A DNA stretch of 64,000 nt from the NCBI RefSeq assembly GCF_004404055.1, contig NZ_SOHK01000014.1, positions 124,001-188,000 on the forward strand, in the 5' to 3' direction. Positions 7,275-16,551 of the stretch are shown piece after piece. The DNA is from Cryobacterium ruanii. GTDB lineage: Bacteria; Actinomycetota; Actinomycetes; Actinomycetales; Microbacteriaceae. Position 1 is the first letter of the stretch; every line of letters begins with the position of its first letter. A program made the translations under genes and the position numbers. The notes beneath the pieces were generated by a model, which was not told the DNA's origin, did no database searches, and saw nothing but the letters and a program-made list of their open reading frames with translations.

Positions 7275-10200
7275 ATGTCATCTGATTACACCCGAGCGGT
7301 TCTGTCCCCGTCGGGTCTAGTCCCATTAGGCCCAACGCTCGAAACGTTCCTAGTTGATTACTATGAGCATCTAACAGACGAGGATGCGGCGAACTACACC
7401 CCGGAGCTGCTCGAAGCCCGGGCGAGAGAGCACTGGCAGGTCGCGCAGCGCCGGGTGCCGAAGACGGCGACCATCGAGGTTCGCAACGAATCCGGTCGCG
7501 GCGTCGTGTATATCGTCACCGACGACATGCCGTTTCTCGTGGACTCGGTCACGGCCGAACTGGTACGTCAGCACTCGGCCATCCACCTCGTGGTGCACCC
7601 TTTGCTCATCGTGGCCCGCAGCAAAGACACCAACGATCTCGTCGACATCAACCGCATCCCGGCCAGCGCCGGCGTCTCGAGCGGTGACACCTCGGCGATG
7701 CCCAATATCGCGCACCTCATCGCCACCGGTGATGACGCTTCGCACCTCGAGTCCTGGATCGCGATCGAGATCGACACTGCGACCGATGAGGAACAGGAAA
7801 GCCTCGTAGCCGGGCTGACTGCGGTACTGGGCGACGTGCGTGCCGCCGTTGCCGACTGGCCACTCATGCGCACCAAGGCCATGCAGATCGCCAACGCCCT
7901 CGACACCATTGCCGGCGCCGAGCTGATCAAAGACCTTCGCCAGACGCAACAGCTGCTGCATTGGCTTGACGAGGGCAACTTCACCTTTCTCGGCTACCGC
8001 GAGTACAACCTCGAGACTCTCGACGGCGAAGACGTGCTCACCCTCATTGACGGTAGCGGACTCGGGCTGCTGCGTTCCGCCGATGATCGCCACCAAATTC
8101 AACACCTGACGGATGCCGGCCGGCAGAAGGCGCGTGAGCGCACGGCCCTGGTGATCACCAAGGCCAACTCCCGATCCACCGTGCACCGCCCCGCCTACTT
8201 CGACTACATCGGCATCAAGAGCTTCGACGCCGCCGGCGAGGTCAACGGTGAACAGCGCTTCATTGGCCTTTTCGCCGCAAGCGCGTACACCAGCTCGGTC
8301 ACGGTCGTGCCGGTGCTGCGCGAAAAGGTCGAGGCCGTCATGACCGAGGTCGGTTTTCCGCCTGAGTCGCACAGCGGCAAAGACCTGCTCGGCATCATGG
8401 AGACCTACCCGCGTGACGAATTGTTCCAGATTGAGGTACCCGACCTGGTCACCGCGTCGCTCGCTATCCAGCGACTGCAGGAACGTCGCCGAACCCGCCT
8501 GTTCCTCCGGCCCGATATCTACGGCCGGTTCATGTCGGCGCTCGTCTACCTGCCGCGTGACCGCTACAACACGGCCGTGCGGCTGCGCATCGAGAAGGAA
8601 CTGCAGGAGACGTTCAGTTCGGAATCGCTCGACTTCGAAGCCCGCATGACCGAATCCGCGCTGGCGCGATTGTTTTATCGCATCCGCTTGCCGAAGGACG
8701 TCCCAGCCGACTCCGTCGATGCTGCCGAGTTGGAACACCGCCTCGCCATGGCCGTGCGATCCTGGCCGGAGGGCATCAGCGACGAACTGCGAAAAACCCA
8801 CTCGGTCGAAGAAGCCGAACGCTTGTCCGACGTGTGGGCTGAGGCTTTTCCCGACAGCTACCGGGTCGACTATGAAATCACCGACGCCCTCGAAGACATC
8901 GGCCGGTTCGAGGCCTGCGCCGCCCAGGTTGGGGCATCCGCTGACGCACACACCCGCCCCGGGCTGCACGTGTACCGGCCTCATAGCGCCGGCGACCCCG
9001 GCGAAGACGCTCGCATCAAGCTCTACATGACCGAACCGAAGAGCCTCAGCCAGATTCTGCCGTTTCTGCAGAACCTCGGGATCGAGGTGCTCGATGAGGT
9101 TCCGTTCGAAATTCAAACCAGGGATGGTCGCCGCTTCTACCTCTACGACCTCGGCCTGCACTACCCGGCCGGCGTCGACCCGGTCGCGACCGGCACGCTG
9201 CTGGCCGACTCCTTCGGCGCCGCCATCAGCGGAGCCATCGAATCTGACAGCCTCGACCGCCTGGTGCTGCAAGACGGCATGCCCTGGCACCGCGTGGTCA
9301 TTTTGCGCAGTTACGCCAAGTACCTGCGCCAGATCGGAAACACCAACTCCTACGGCTTCGTGGCGAACGCCCTGCTGGCCAACCCGGCCGTCACGAGCGG
9401 CCTCGTTGCCCTGTTCGAGGCGCGGTTCGACCCCGACCTCGTCGATGACGAGCGGATGCTCCGCCTCACCGACGTGCGCGAACAGCTGCGGGTCGGGATG
9501 GAGCAGGTGGCCACCCTCGACGCCGACCGCGTGCTTCGCACGCTCATCACCCTGATCGAGGCATCGCTGCGCACGAACTTCTTTCAGTACAAGCCGTACC
9601 TGAGCATCAAACTCGACCCGTCACAGATCGGGCAGATGCCGTCGCCCAAGCCCATGTACGAGATCTGGGTGTACTCGCCGCGGGTGGAGGGCGTGCACCT
9701 GCGTTTCGGCAAGGTGGCTCGCGGCGGGCTGCGCTGGTCGGACCGCCGCGAAGATTTTCGCACCGAGGTGCTCGGGCTGGTCAAGGCGCAGACGGTCAAG
9801 AACGCCGTGATCGTGCCAACAGGCGCCAAGGGCGGGTTCTTCGCCAAGAAGCTTCCCGACCCCGGCATCGACCGCGCGGCCTGGATGGCGGAGGGTATCG
9901 ACAGCTACAAGACTTTCATTCGCGGGCTGCTCGATCTGACCGACAACCTGGTCGCCGAGGCCGATGGCGAACACGTCGTGGCACCGCACCGCGTGGTGCG
10001 CCACGACGATGACGACAGCTACCTCGTCGTCGCGGCAGACAAGGGCACGGCGTCGTTCTCGGACATCGCCAACGGTCTGGCCGCGGAGTATAATTTCTGG
10101 CTCGGCGACGCTTTCGCCTCCGGAGGATCGGTCGGCTACGACCACAAGGAAATGGGCATCACCGCTAAGGGAGCTTGGGAGTCGGTCAAACGCCACTTCA

Positions 10201-12131
10201 GTGAACTCGGGGTCGACACCCAGACCGAAGAGTTCACCGTGGTCGGCGTCGGCGACATGTCGGGCGACGTTTTCGGCAACGGCATGCTGCTCTCGAAGCA
10301 CACCAAGCTGGTTGCGGCCTTCGATCACCGGCATATTTTTCTCGACCCCAACCCCGACCCGGCACGCTCATTCGACGAACGTGCTCGGTTGTTCGAACTT
10401 CCTCGTTCCTCGTGGGCCGATTACTCAACCGACCTGATCAGCACCGGCGGCGGCGTCTTTCCTCGCCAGGCCAAGACCGTTCCGATCTCGGCGGAGGTGC
10501 AGGTCGTGCTCGGATTGCCGGCGGGCACCACCGAATTGAGCCCGCCCGAACTGCTGCGAGCCATTCTGCTGGCACCCACCGACCTGCTCTACAACGGCGG
10601 TATCGGTACCTACGTCAAGGCGAGCAGCGAGACCGCGGCGCAGGTCGGCGACAAGGCCAACGACACCATTCGCGTCGACGGTAAGGACCTGCGGGTCAAG
10701 GTCGTGGGGGAGGGTGGCAACCTCGGCTTCACCCAGCTCGGCCGCATCGAAGCCGCGCTCGCCGGCGTCATTCTCAACACCGATGCGATCGACAACTCGG
10801 CTGGCGTGGACTGCTCCGACCACGAAGTCAACATCAAAATCTTCGTGGACCGCATGGTCGCCGCCGGCAAGCTCGACCCTGCCGAGCGGGCCGAGTTCCT
10901 CGCCGAGATGACCGACGAGGTGGGGCGTCTGGTTCTGGTCGACAACGTCGACCAGAACATTCTGCTGCTCAACGACCGGGTGCTCGTGAACAACTGGAGC
11001 CCCAGCTACGAGCGCCTCATGAACTGGCTGGAGAAGTCGGGCGACCTGCAACGCGAGCTTGAGGCGCTGCCGACGACGGCCATCCTGCGCGAGCGTCTCG
11101 ACCGTGGCCAGGGCCTGACCAGCCCCGAGCTGAGCGTGCTCGCCGCTTATGCCAAGATCGAGCTGGCTACCGCACTGCGCGACAGCGATCTGGCCGATGA
11201 TCCGTGGTTCGGCAGCACCCTGCGCCGGTACTTCCCGAGTCACCTGGCGGAGCGTTTCGATGCCGAGCTGGATACGCATCCGCTTCGACGGGAGATCATC
11301 GCGACGGTCGTCGCGAACGACATGATCAACCTCGGCGGCATCACCTTCGCTTTTCGCACGATGGAAGAGACCTCGGCGAATCAGGCGACGATTGCAAGGG
11401 CCTTCGTGGCGCTGCGTGAGGTCTTCGAGCTGGACACGATGGTCGACGAGCTCAACGCGCTGCCGTCGTCCTTCCCGACCAAGAAATGGACGGCGATCCA
11501 CCTCGACGTTCGCCGGCTGCTCGACCGGGCGGTGCGCTGGCAGGTCAACCACGGCGGCAACATGCCGGTCGGCGCGGTGATCGCCAAATACAAGCCGCAG
11601 GTCGCGCTGATGCGCGAGCACCTCGGTGACTACCTGCAGGGCACCGACCTGGCGCGCCTCGAAACACAGGAATCGAAGGCCCGGGAATGGGGCCTGCCCG
11701 ACGATCTTGGTCGCCGCTGGTCGGAACTGTTCGAGGCCTACGCGCTGCTCGACGTGGCCAAGGTTGCTGCGCGAGCCAACGTGCAGGTCACCGAGGTAGC
11801 CGCCATCTACTACATGGTATACAACCGCTTCGGTGTCGATAACCTGCTCGAGCGCATCACCAAGCTGCCGCGCAAGGACCGCTGGCAGGCCCTCGCCCGA
11901 GCCGCCCTGCGCGACGACCTGTACTCGACCGTGGCCGATATGGCTCGGTCCGTACTCGACGAAACGGAGGTCGGTCCCGCCGACGAGCGCCTTCTCGCCT
12001 GGGAGGCCCTCAACGCCGAACAGCTCGGCCGGGCGCGCAGCGTGTTCGAAGAGGTCAACTCGCTCGCGCAAGACGACATGGCGTCGCTTTCGGTGGCCGT
12101 GCGCCTGCTGCGTTCCATCGTGCGCCGCTAA
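7275..12131 (+). CDS. gdh: Large NAD-specific glutamate dehydrogenase
   Basis: 1618 residues, the size of the ~180-kDa class (L_180) of NAD-dependent glutamate dehydrogenases, which oxidatively deaminate glutamate to 2-oxoglutarate and ammonia. ATG 7275 follows a GGAGG-containing site. The long N-terminal half has the ACT-like regulatory region typical of the class. The catalytic part begins around residue 780, with RGGLRWSDR and the lysine motif PTGAKGGFFAKK near 850; nucleotide-binding GDMSGDVFGNG and VVGEGGNLG follow. It stands alone and ends at a hairpin. It gives a route from glutamate, including that from the hut genes downstream, into the TCA cycle. Confidence 0.95.
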   Translation: MSSDYTRAVLSPSGLVPLGPTLETFLVDYYEHLTDEDAANYTPELLEARAREHWQVAQRRVPKTATIEVRNESGRGVVYIVTDDMPFLVDSVTAELVRQHSAIHLVVHPLLIVARSKDTNDLVDINRIPASAGVSSGDTSAMPNIAHLIATGDDASHLESWIAIEIDTATDEEQESLVAGLTAVLGDVRAAVADWPLMRTKAMQIANALDTIAGAELIKDLRQTQQLLHWLDEGNFTFLGYREYNLETLDGEDVLTLIDGSGLGLLRSADDRHQIQHLTDAGRQKARERTALVITKANSRSTVHRPAYFDYIGIKSFDAAGEVNGEQRFIGLFAASAYTSSVTVVPVLREKVEAVMTEVGFPPESHSGKDLLGIMETYPRDELFQIEVPDLVTASLAIQRLQERRRTRLFLRPDIYGRFMSALVYLPRDRYNTAVRLRIEKELQETFSSESLDFEARMTESALARLFYRIRLPKDVPADSVDAAELEHRLAMAVRSWPEGISDELRKTHSVEEAERLSDVWAEAFPDSYRVDYEITDALEDIGRFEACAAQVGASADAHTRPGLHVYRPHSAGDPGEDARIKLYMTEPKSLSQILPFLQNLGIEVLDEVPFEIQTRDGRRFYLYDLGLHYPAGVDPVATGTLLADSFGAAISGAIESDSLDRLVLQDGMPWHRVVILRSYAKYLRQIGNTNSYGFVANALLANPAVTSGLVALFEARFDPDLVDDERMLRLTDVREQLRVGMEQVATLDADRVLRTLITLIEASLRTNFFQYKPYLSIKLDPSQIGQMPSPKPMYEIWVYSPRVEGVHLRFGKVARGGLRWSDRREDFRTEVLGLVKAQTVKNAVIVPTGAKGGFFAKKLPDPGIDRAAWMAEGIDSYKTFIRGLLDLTDNLVAEADGEHVVAPHRVVRHDDDDSYLVVAADKGTASFSDIANGLAAEYNFWLGDAFASGGSVGYDHKEMGITAKGAWESVKRHFSELGVDTQTEEFTVVGVGDMSGDVFGNGMLLSKHTKLVAAFDHRHIFLDPNPDPARSFDERARLFELPRSSWADYSTDLISTGGGVFPRQAKTVPISAEVQVVLGLPAGTTELSPPELLRAILLAPTDLLYNGGIGTYVKASSETAAQVGDKANDTIRVDGKDLRVKVVGEGGNLGFTQLGRIEAALAGVILNTDAIDNSAGVDCSDHEVNIKIFVDRMVAAGKLDPAERAEFLAEMTDEVGRLVLVDNVDQNILLLNDRVLVNNWSPSYERLMNWLEKSGDLQRELEALPTTAILRERLDRGQGLTSPELSVLAAYAKIELATALRDSDLADDPWFGSTLRRYFPSHLAERFDAELDTHPLRREIIATVVANDMINLGGITFAFRTMEETSANQATIARAFVALREVFELDTMVDELNALPSSFPTKKWTAIHLDVRRLLDRAVRWQVNHGGNMPVGAVIAKYKPQVALMREHLGDYLQGTDLARLETQESKAREWGLPDDLGRRWSELFEAYALLDVAKVAARANVQVTEVAAIYYMVYNRFGVDNLLERITKLPRKDRWQALARAALRDDLYSTVADMARSVLDETEVGPADERLLAWEALNAEQLGRARSVFEEVNSLAQDDMASLSVAVRLLRSIVRR

Positions 12132-12142
12132 CGGTCTAGGCA

Positions 12143-12176
12143 CCCTGGAGCGACCGATCACGGGTGCTCCAGGGTC
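12143..12176 (+). terminator. Hairpin after gdh
   Basis: ACCCTGGAGC and GCTCCAGGGT form a perfect 10-bp stem with a 14-base loop, 12 bases past the gdh stop. No T-run follows, which is common for GC-rich actinobacterial terminators. Confidence 0.6.
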
Positions 12177-12189
12177 CTTGCCACAGCGC

Positions 12190-12423
12190 TTAGACGTCCC
12201 AATCCCGTGCTGGCAGGTTGTCGAGCCAATCGCCCAGCACGTTAGCCGTGCTGTCCGTGCTGGCGCGCGCGGGCACGGGCGGCGACGGCGCGCGCGGCGG
12301 GGACAGCTGATCGACATCGACGACCGCCGTGGCGATGACGGCGATCGGTGGAAGAGCTATGCCCGAGGCAGCGGATGCCCCGCCTGAAAAATCGGTTATT
12401 GGATTCAAAAATGTGTGGAACAT
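12190..12423 (-). CDS. Small hypothetical protein
   Basis: 77 residues from ATG 12423 (GTG 12432 is an alternative). Residues 20-35 are mildly hydrophobic (GIALPPIAVIATAVV), followed by a Pro-rich stretch and an acidic/aromatic end, LGDWLDNLPARDWDV. No family is recognised. Its support is position on the strand of the following small genes and sensible codon use. It could be a chance frame. Confidence 0.35.
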   Translation of the reverse strand: MFHTFLNPITDFSGGASAASGIALPPIAVIATAVVDVDQLSPPRAPSPPVPARASTDSTANVLGDWLDNLPARDWDV

Positions 12424-12432
12424 CCGGAACAC

Positions 12433-12698
12433 CTCACTCTATGCGGTCAAAACCGCCACCAGGGTCCGGGGTAGCTCTCTAACGCTACGCGCGCAGGTGA
12501 GTAAACATCAACAGTCCTGCGTGAACAACACGAAAACTTTCCCGCGTCGAACGGCCGTCTTGCCCGCGAAAGGAAAGCGAATATATCGTTTCGGGTGTAG
12601 CGAGAAGTATCCCGGATGCGGGGTCTTCTGCATGAAGGAACTTCGCGCGGCCGGGATCGTCTCCGGCCTCGGGGCAGAAAGCTCAAACCGACGGACAG
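12433..12698. other. Intergenic stretch, nothing identified
   Basis: 266 bases between two leftward small genes, slightly AT-richer around 12520-12600. No RNA or repeat structure is recognised. Confidence 0.3.
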
Positions 12699-13022
12699 CT
12701 AGGGCAGCGAGGCGATCGCGGAGGCGATGGCCAGCCACAATGGCATCGCACCGGCCATGAGGGCGAGGCCGACCCACTGCAACCGGATGTAGGCCGCGTC
12801 GGCGCCGCCGCGCTTACGGGTGCGCACGATGTCGACCACGGAATTGACCATCCCCACGAACATCAGTGGAGACACGGTCAACAGGGCAATGATATTGAGC
12901 GCATCATTACGCACTTCGAGGCAGACGGCGACGCCGAGCGCCCCGTACAGCACGAAGAGCGCCACGCTGACCCACAGCGAAACAGGCACGTGCCGCGTCG
13001 ACGGCGTGACAGTTGCGTGCAT
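12699..13022 (-). CDS. Small multi-pass membrane protein
   Basis: 107 residues from ATG 13022, preceded by a G-rich site (ACGGGGGGTCGC). About three hydrophobic segments alternate with a basic loop (DIVRTRKRGG). The frame extends further upstream but that part is polar and unconvincing. No known family is recognised. The next gene upstream on this strand is the glutaredoxin-like gene. Confidence 0.55.
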   Translation of the reverse strand: MHATVTPSTRHVPVSLWVSVALFVLYGALGVAVCLEVRNDALNIIALLTVSPLMFVGMVNSVVDIVRTRKRGGADAAYIRLQWVGLALMAGAMPLWLAIASAIASLP

Positions 13023-13089
13023 GATGCGACCCCCCGTTGGTATCTGCGATTTCTGACAGTAGCACGGGGGGCAGTTCAGCGAGGCCAGG

Positions 13090-13362
13090 TCAGCTGATGC
13101 GGCCGAGCTGGGTGAGTTTTGTGCGTACTTCGGCGTCGCTCGGTTCGACCAGGTGGGTGTCATCTGGAAACACGATGACGGGAATGTTCATACGGCCACT
13201 GATAGCACGGGCGCGGTCGGCGCCGTCCTCGACGAGCAGCAGGTCGACGTAGTGGTAGTCCACCTCGAGGCGGTCGAGCAGCGACTTGGACCGGCGGCAA
13301 TCGCTGCACCACTCCGCCCCATACATCGTGATGCGCGGCGCGGGGGCAGTCGTTTCAGTCAT
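13090..13362 (-). CDS. Glutaredoxin/mycoredoxin-like thiol-disulfide oxidoreductase
   Basis: 90 residues with a glutaredoxin fold pattern: strand ITMYGAEW, redox motif CSDC at residues 19-22, and the cis-proline segment NIPVIVF near 60. Actinobacterial proteins of this type reduce mixed disulfides with mycothiol or small protein thiols in the cytoplasm. Whether it is a true mycoredoxin cannot be told from sequence. It sits in a leftward run of small genes. Confidence 0.82.
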   Translation of the reverse strand: MTETTAPAPRITMYGAEWCSDCRRSKSLLDRLEVDYHYVDLLLVEDGADRARAISGRMNIPVIVFPDDTHLVEPSDAEVRTKLTQLGRIS

Positions 13363-13410
13363 GCCCGCGATCCTAAGCGGCGCGCCTGTGCGCTGCGGGC
13401 GGGCTCCACT

Positions 13411-13707
13411 TTAGTCGTGCAGGTGATCGACCTGCCAGCCAGTGGACTGCTCGAGCAGATCCAGAATATTCTGAGCGGATGCCCGCGCCTCGGCCTGGCT
13501 GCGCGCGTGCACCACGTCGATGGTCAACGGCAGGCTCTCGCCGAACTTGGGAATCTCCACTTCGACCCGGCCGCCCTCAGGCAGGGCAATGAAAGCGTTT
13601 GCGCCGGTCTGCTGCTCGATTTTCGTGCTCAGGGCGGTGGCGATGGCCCACAGGGCATCGGGCTTGGTGCGCTGAACCTGGGCGACAATCGTGGCGGTGA
13701 AGGTCAT
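13411..13707 (-). CDS. Conserved hypothetical protein
   Basis: 98 residues with alternating hydrophobic/polar strands and no membrane segment or cysteine cluster. Visible pieces are TFTATIVAQVQR, LPEGGRVEVEIP and a C-terminal QSTGWQVDHLHD. I do not recognise a family. Codon use is like the neighbours. It is divergent from the gene at 13770, with 62 bases between them for shared control. Confidence 0.5.
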   Translation of the reverse strand: MTFTATIVAQVQRTKPDALWAIATALSTKIEQQTGANAFIALPEGGRVEVEIPKFGESLPLTIDVVHARSQAEARASAQNILDLLEQSTGWQVDHLHD

Positions 13708-13769
13708 GGCTCTCCGAACGTGAAGGGATGAGGACCTGATTAGTAAAGCAGTCCCCGTACCCTGAAGCC

Positions 13770-14060
13770 ATGCCTTCTTATCGCGTCACCATGAGTATCG
13801 AAGCCCTGCACCCGGGAACCGCGCCCGCCTCGGTCGTGCCGAGGGCCGCCGCCAAGGCCGCCGAATTCACCACCGTTGAGGCCTCGGACCTCACGATCGT
13901 CGCCGGGGCAGCCCGGGTCATCGTGCGTTTCACAGCGGATGACGCGGGGTCGGCCCTGCAGATCGGCGCCGATGTGGTGGCCGACTTGCGGGTCGTCGCC
14001 GAGCTGCGGGCGTCGCTCGTGACCGAGCGGGTCAAGGGCACCTGGGTGCCGGTGTTCTGA
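13770..14060 (+). CDS. Conserved hypothetical protein
   Basis: 96 residues, small and probably cytoplasmic, with an alternating strand/helix pattern (YRVTMSIEAL, ARVIVRFTADD, VVADLRVVAEL). No family is recognised. It is followed directly by a strong hairpin, supporting a real single-gene transcript. Its divergent neighbour (13411-13707) is also a small unknown, and the two may be functionally linked. Confidence 0.5.
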   Translation: MPSYRVTMSIEALHPGTAPASVVPRAAAKAAEFTTVEASDLTIVAGAARVIVRFTADDAGSALQIGADVVADLRVVAELRASLVTERVKGTWVPVF

Positions 14061-14072
14061 CGTGACGCACAA

Positions 14073-14103
14073 GGGCACGGGCGACACCGAGTCACCCGTG
14101 CCC
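14073..14103 (+). terminator. Hairpin after the 13770 gene
   Basis: GGGCACGGG and CCCGTGCCC pair perfectly, with further GAC/GTC pairing inside, starting 13 bases after the stop codon. No T-tract follows. Confidence 0.65.
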
Positions 14104-14549
14104 TCATCATGCAGCGCCACGCTCACCTCCGGGCAAGGCCATGGCGGGCGTGGTCGCCGATGCTGCACATTGGGCTTCTCCCGTTGATCGGGCTCGCGAG
14201 TAGATGACGTCCCCAAGTCCCCCTTTGACGTGCCCCGGGCGTAATCCGCACATTCGTTTGTGCGCCCCTACCAAAATGGTTCCAACGAATAGGATCTGTC
14301 CGGCCCCAGACTAGGGGTACTCCGCCCGCTTGAAGTGCGGTTATACGACCGGGTCCATCGAACTCAGATGGCAGGCATCGTTCCGCATCTGCAACACGCG
14401 GTTCTCGCGCTCCCAACCGAGCGTCGACACCGTGGCAAGGCGAGGCTGGATGCTACCTGCGCATGTTCCAACTGGCCCCCGATGTTCAATTTCGACCCGC
14501 GTGACAGTCGTAGGCTGGACGCCTAGCCATCAAGTCTGAGACGGGTGCC
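14104..14549. other. Intergenic stretch before the EEP-family gene
   Basis: About 445 bases with no frame that resembles a protein and no recognisable RNA. The last 40 bases must include the ribosome site of the gene at 14550 (GACGGGTGCC before the ATG). A promoter is presumably here but no clear -35/-10 pair can be picked. Confidence 0.3.
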
Positions 14550-15302
14550 ATGAGGGTCATTAGTTACAACCTCCGCAAGAATCGTGCCAGCGGCGAACTC
14601 GTCGCGCTGAGCGAGCGTTACAGTCCCAACATTCTCTGCTTGCAGGAATGCAACACGATTGATCTGCCGGCCGAAGTGGGCAACCTGCACCTGGCCGATG
14701 CCACCCGGCGCAACAGGCTCGGCCTCGCCATCTACTACAACCGGGACCACTACACGGCGGTCAAGACGCAGGCCTTTGCGCTCAAGAAGTCGTTGCACGA
14801 TCACCTCGCGGCTCCAGCGCATGAGCGCCTGATCGCCACCCGCCTGATCGACAACGACGCCCATCGGGAGTTCGTCGTCGCTTCCTTTCACGCCGCGCCG
14901 CTGACCGCCCTCAATTCCCTGCGCCGCAATCAAATCCGCACAGCCCACGAGGAGTTGAGCCTGCTCGGCCCGGGCCTGCCAACCCTCATGGTCGGCGACT
15001 ACAACTACCCGATCTTTCAGGGCAAGCTCGGCAACAAGGTGAACCAGTCCGGATACGACCTCACGCTCAGCGACACACGCACCTACACCCGCTACAAATT
15101 CTTTCGCGGGCACTTCGACCTCGCGACCTCGATGGGGCTGGCAATCACCAATGTCGAGACCCTTCCGCAGGGCACGTCCGATCACATGCCCATTCTCGTG
15201 ACGGCCACCTACCCCGACGAACAGACGATGCAAACGGATGCCGCCCACCACCTCGCCGGGTCCGCATCGGTCTCGGTCGAGGGCGCCGACTTCACCATCT
15301 AG
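14550..15302 (+). CDS. Endonuclease/exonuclease/phosphatase-family protein
   Basis: 250 residues with the EEP fold signature motifs in order: SYNLRKN at the N-terminus, the metal-binding Glu in CLQECN, VGDYNYP, and the terminal SDHMPI. The family hydrolyses phosphodiester or phosphate-ester bonds in DNA, RNA, lipids or inositol phosphates using Mg2+. No signal peptide is present, so it is probably cytoplasmic. The substrate cannot be assigned. The DarT-like gene follows on the same strand after 155 bases. Confidence 0.8.
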   Translation: MRVISYNLRKNRASGELVALSERYSPNILCLQECNTIDLPAEVGNLHLADATRRNRLGLAIYYNRDHYTAVKTQAFALKKSLHDHLAAPAHERLIATRLIDNDAHREFVVASFHAAPLTALNSLRRNQIRTAHEELSLLGPGLPTLMVGDYNYPIFQGKLGNKVNQSGYDLTLSDTRTYTRYKFFRGHFDLATSMGLAITNVETLPQGTSDHMPILVTATYPDEQTMQTDAAHHLAGSASVSVEGADFTI

Positions 15303-15457
15303 CCGCGGAGTTCCTCGCCAGACTGATTGTTCACGTGGAGTTGTCGAAAAGCTGAGAACGGTCACCGCCACCACCCAAATGAACGTAACGTTAACAGGCG
15401 GTATGCACGTTCGGCTTTTCCGGGTGGCGCGAGCCGCGTAACGAAAGGCTTTCCCTC

Positions 15458-16417
15458 TTGGACGACGAATGCATCCACGGACTCGAGGGCCAATTGTGCG
15501 CCCTGTGCTATCCCAAAGTTGTCACTGAGCCGGCTACGCCGGTGAAGAAGACCCGGGCCCCGAAGCTGTCCTCGCTGCGCGACCCGCTGCCGACCGCTGC
15601 CACGTCGGTCGCGCGCACCGCTCGCCCGGTTCGCGTCGCAGGCGCTCCTCGCCCGGTGCGTACTGACATGGCCCCCGCTGACAACGTCGACGAGCAGCGC
15701 ATTTATCACCTCACCCACATCAGCAACCTTGCGGCTATCCTTCGTGACGGTCGCCTGCTCGCCAACGAAGCCCTCACCGTGCGCCCCGCCGTGGACATCT
15801 CGGCCGCGGCCACTCGAAACCAGCGCCGGGAAGCGCGCGTCGCCGGCGACGACCGCAGCGTTGCCGAGTACGTTCCATTTTTTCTCTCCCCGAACGCGAC
15901 CGTCTGGGAAAGCATTCGCGCCGAGCAAGCAGATCCGCGCCTCGCTCTCGACGCCCACGGCTCCGAGGCATTCGACTTCGTAATGCTGGTGAGCACGGTG
16001 AAGAAGATCAACGACGGACTCGCTGCTCTCGCTGCCGCGCCTGAAGCTGCGGCGCCTGAAGCTGCCGCGCCTGAAACGGCGGCGGATGCTGACGCCCCCG
16101 CCGATGAGACCCCCCGCGCTGCCGGCACCGTCGCTGTCACCAACGGGGACGCCGCCGGATCGCTCACCCGGTTCGGTGCCACGCCGGCCACCGCCGAACG
16201 CATGCTGCAGACCCTGCGTGCCGAGGCCGATGGCGCGATGATCCTCGACGCCGAGTTGCTCGTTCCCGACGCCGTGCCGATGGAACTGATCACGCTCGTC
16301 GGTGTCTGCAACGACAACGTGCGCGAGACCGTGCGCGGCATCCTGAAGGCCAGCGCGTTCAAGCCCAAGGTCGCGGTCTACCCACCGTGGTTCCACACCT
16401 CCGCTGACCCACAGTAA
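15458..16417 (+). CDS. DarT-like (DUF4433) ADP-ribosyltransferase with N-terminal Cys/His motif
   Basis: 319 residues from TTG 15458, with GAAAGG ten bases upstream; no later start keeps the N-terminal motif. Residues 5-17 hold C-x-H-x6-C-x2-C, a small zinc-ribbon-like cluster, followed by a basic Pro/Thr linker. From about residue 80 it resembles DarT, the toxin that ADP-ribosylates thymidine on single-stranded DNA: IYHLTHISNL, then EYVPFFLSPN, and late AELLVPDAVPM whose Glu near 266 is the likely catalytic residue. An Ala/Pro/Glu-rich insert lies at about 190-221. No DarG macrodomain antitoxin is adjacent. Real activity is inferred. Confidence 0.7.
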   Translation: MDDECIHGLEGQLCALCYPKVVTEPATPVKKTRAPKLSSLRDPLPTAATSVARTARPVRVAGAPRPVRTDMAPADNVDEQRIYHLTHISNLAAILRDGRLLANEALTVRPAVDISAAATRNQRREARVAGDDRSVAEYVPFFLSPNATVWESIRAEQADPRLALDAHGSEAFDFVMLVSTVKKINDGLAALAAAPEAAAPEAAAPETAADADAPADETPRAAGTVAVTNGDAAGSLTRFGATPATAERMLQTLRAEADGAMILDAELLVPDAVPMELITLVGVCNDNVRETVRGILKASAFKPKVAVYPPWFHTSADPQ

Positions 16418-16459
16418 CGAGAACCGCCTCCTTTTTTCTTGACGGGCCCCGGGCCTCGT

Positions 16460-16536
16460 CCCTGGGTCCAGTTTGGAAACGGGGCCCAGGGTCCTGAGGT
16501 GGGCCCATGATCGATCATGGGTCCGGTTTCCTCAGG
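16460..16536. terminator. Double hairpin between convergent genes
   Basis: Two structures lie between the convergent DarT-like and MOSC genes. The first pairs CCCTGGG (16460) with CCCAGGG (16485). The second is nested: outer arms CCTGAGG (16493) and CCTCAGG (16530) enclose the perfect 18-base palindrome CCCATGATCGATCATGGG at 16504-16521. A bidirectional terminator is the simplest reading. Confidence 0.6.
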
Positions 16537-16551
16537 TGGCGCTGGGCGCGG

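Noticed and set aside
7144..7320. 58-residue plus-strand frame (GTG 7144) overlapping the start of gdh, with VVEIIEIIEFDEAHRRARRG and WFVVLNRIRTTVNLM
   Set aside because: It has a weak AAGGGA site but no recognised family, and overlaps gdh by 46 bases; support is too thin to list as a gene.
7371..9290. Long antisense frames opposite gdh (also 10425-12317)
   Set aside because: High third-position GC in gdh leaves the opposite frame open; no ribosome site or family.
12508..12777. 89-residue minus-strand frame
   Set aside because: It overlaps the better-supported membrane protein gene in another frame and has no motif.
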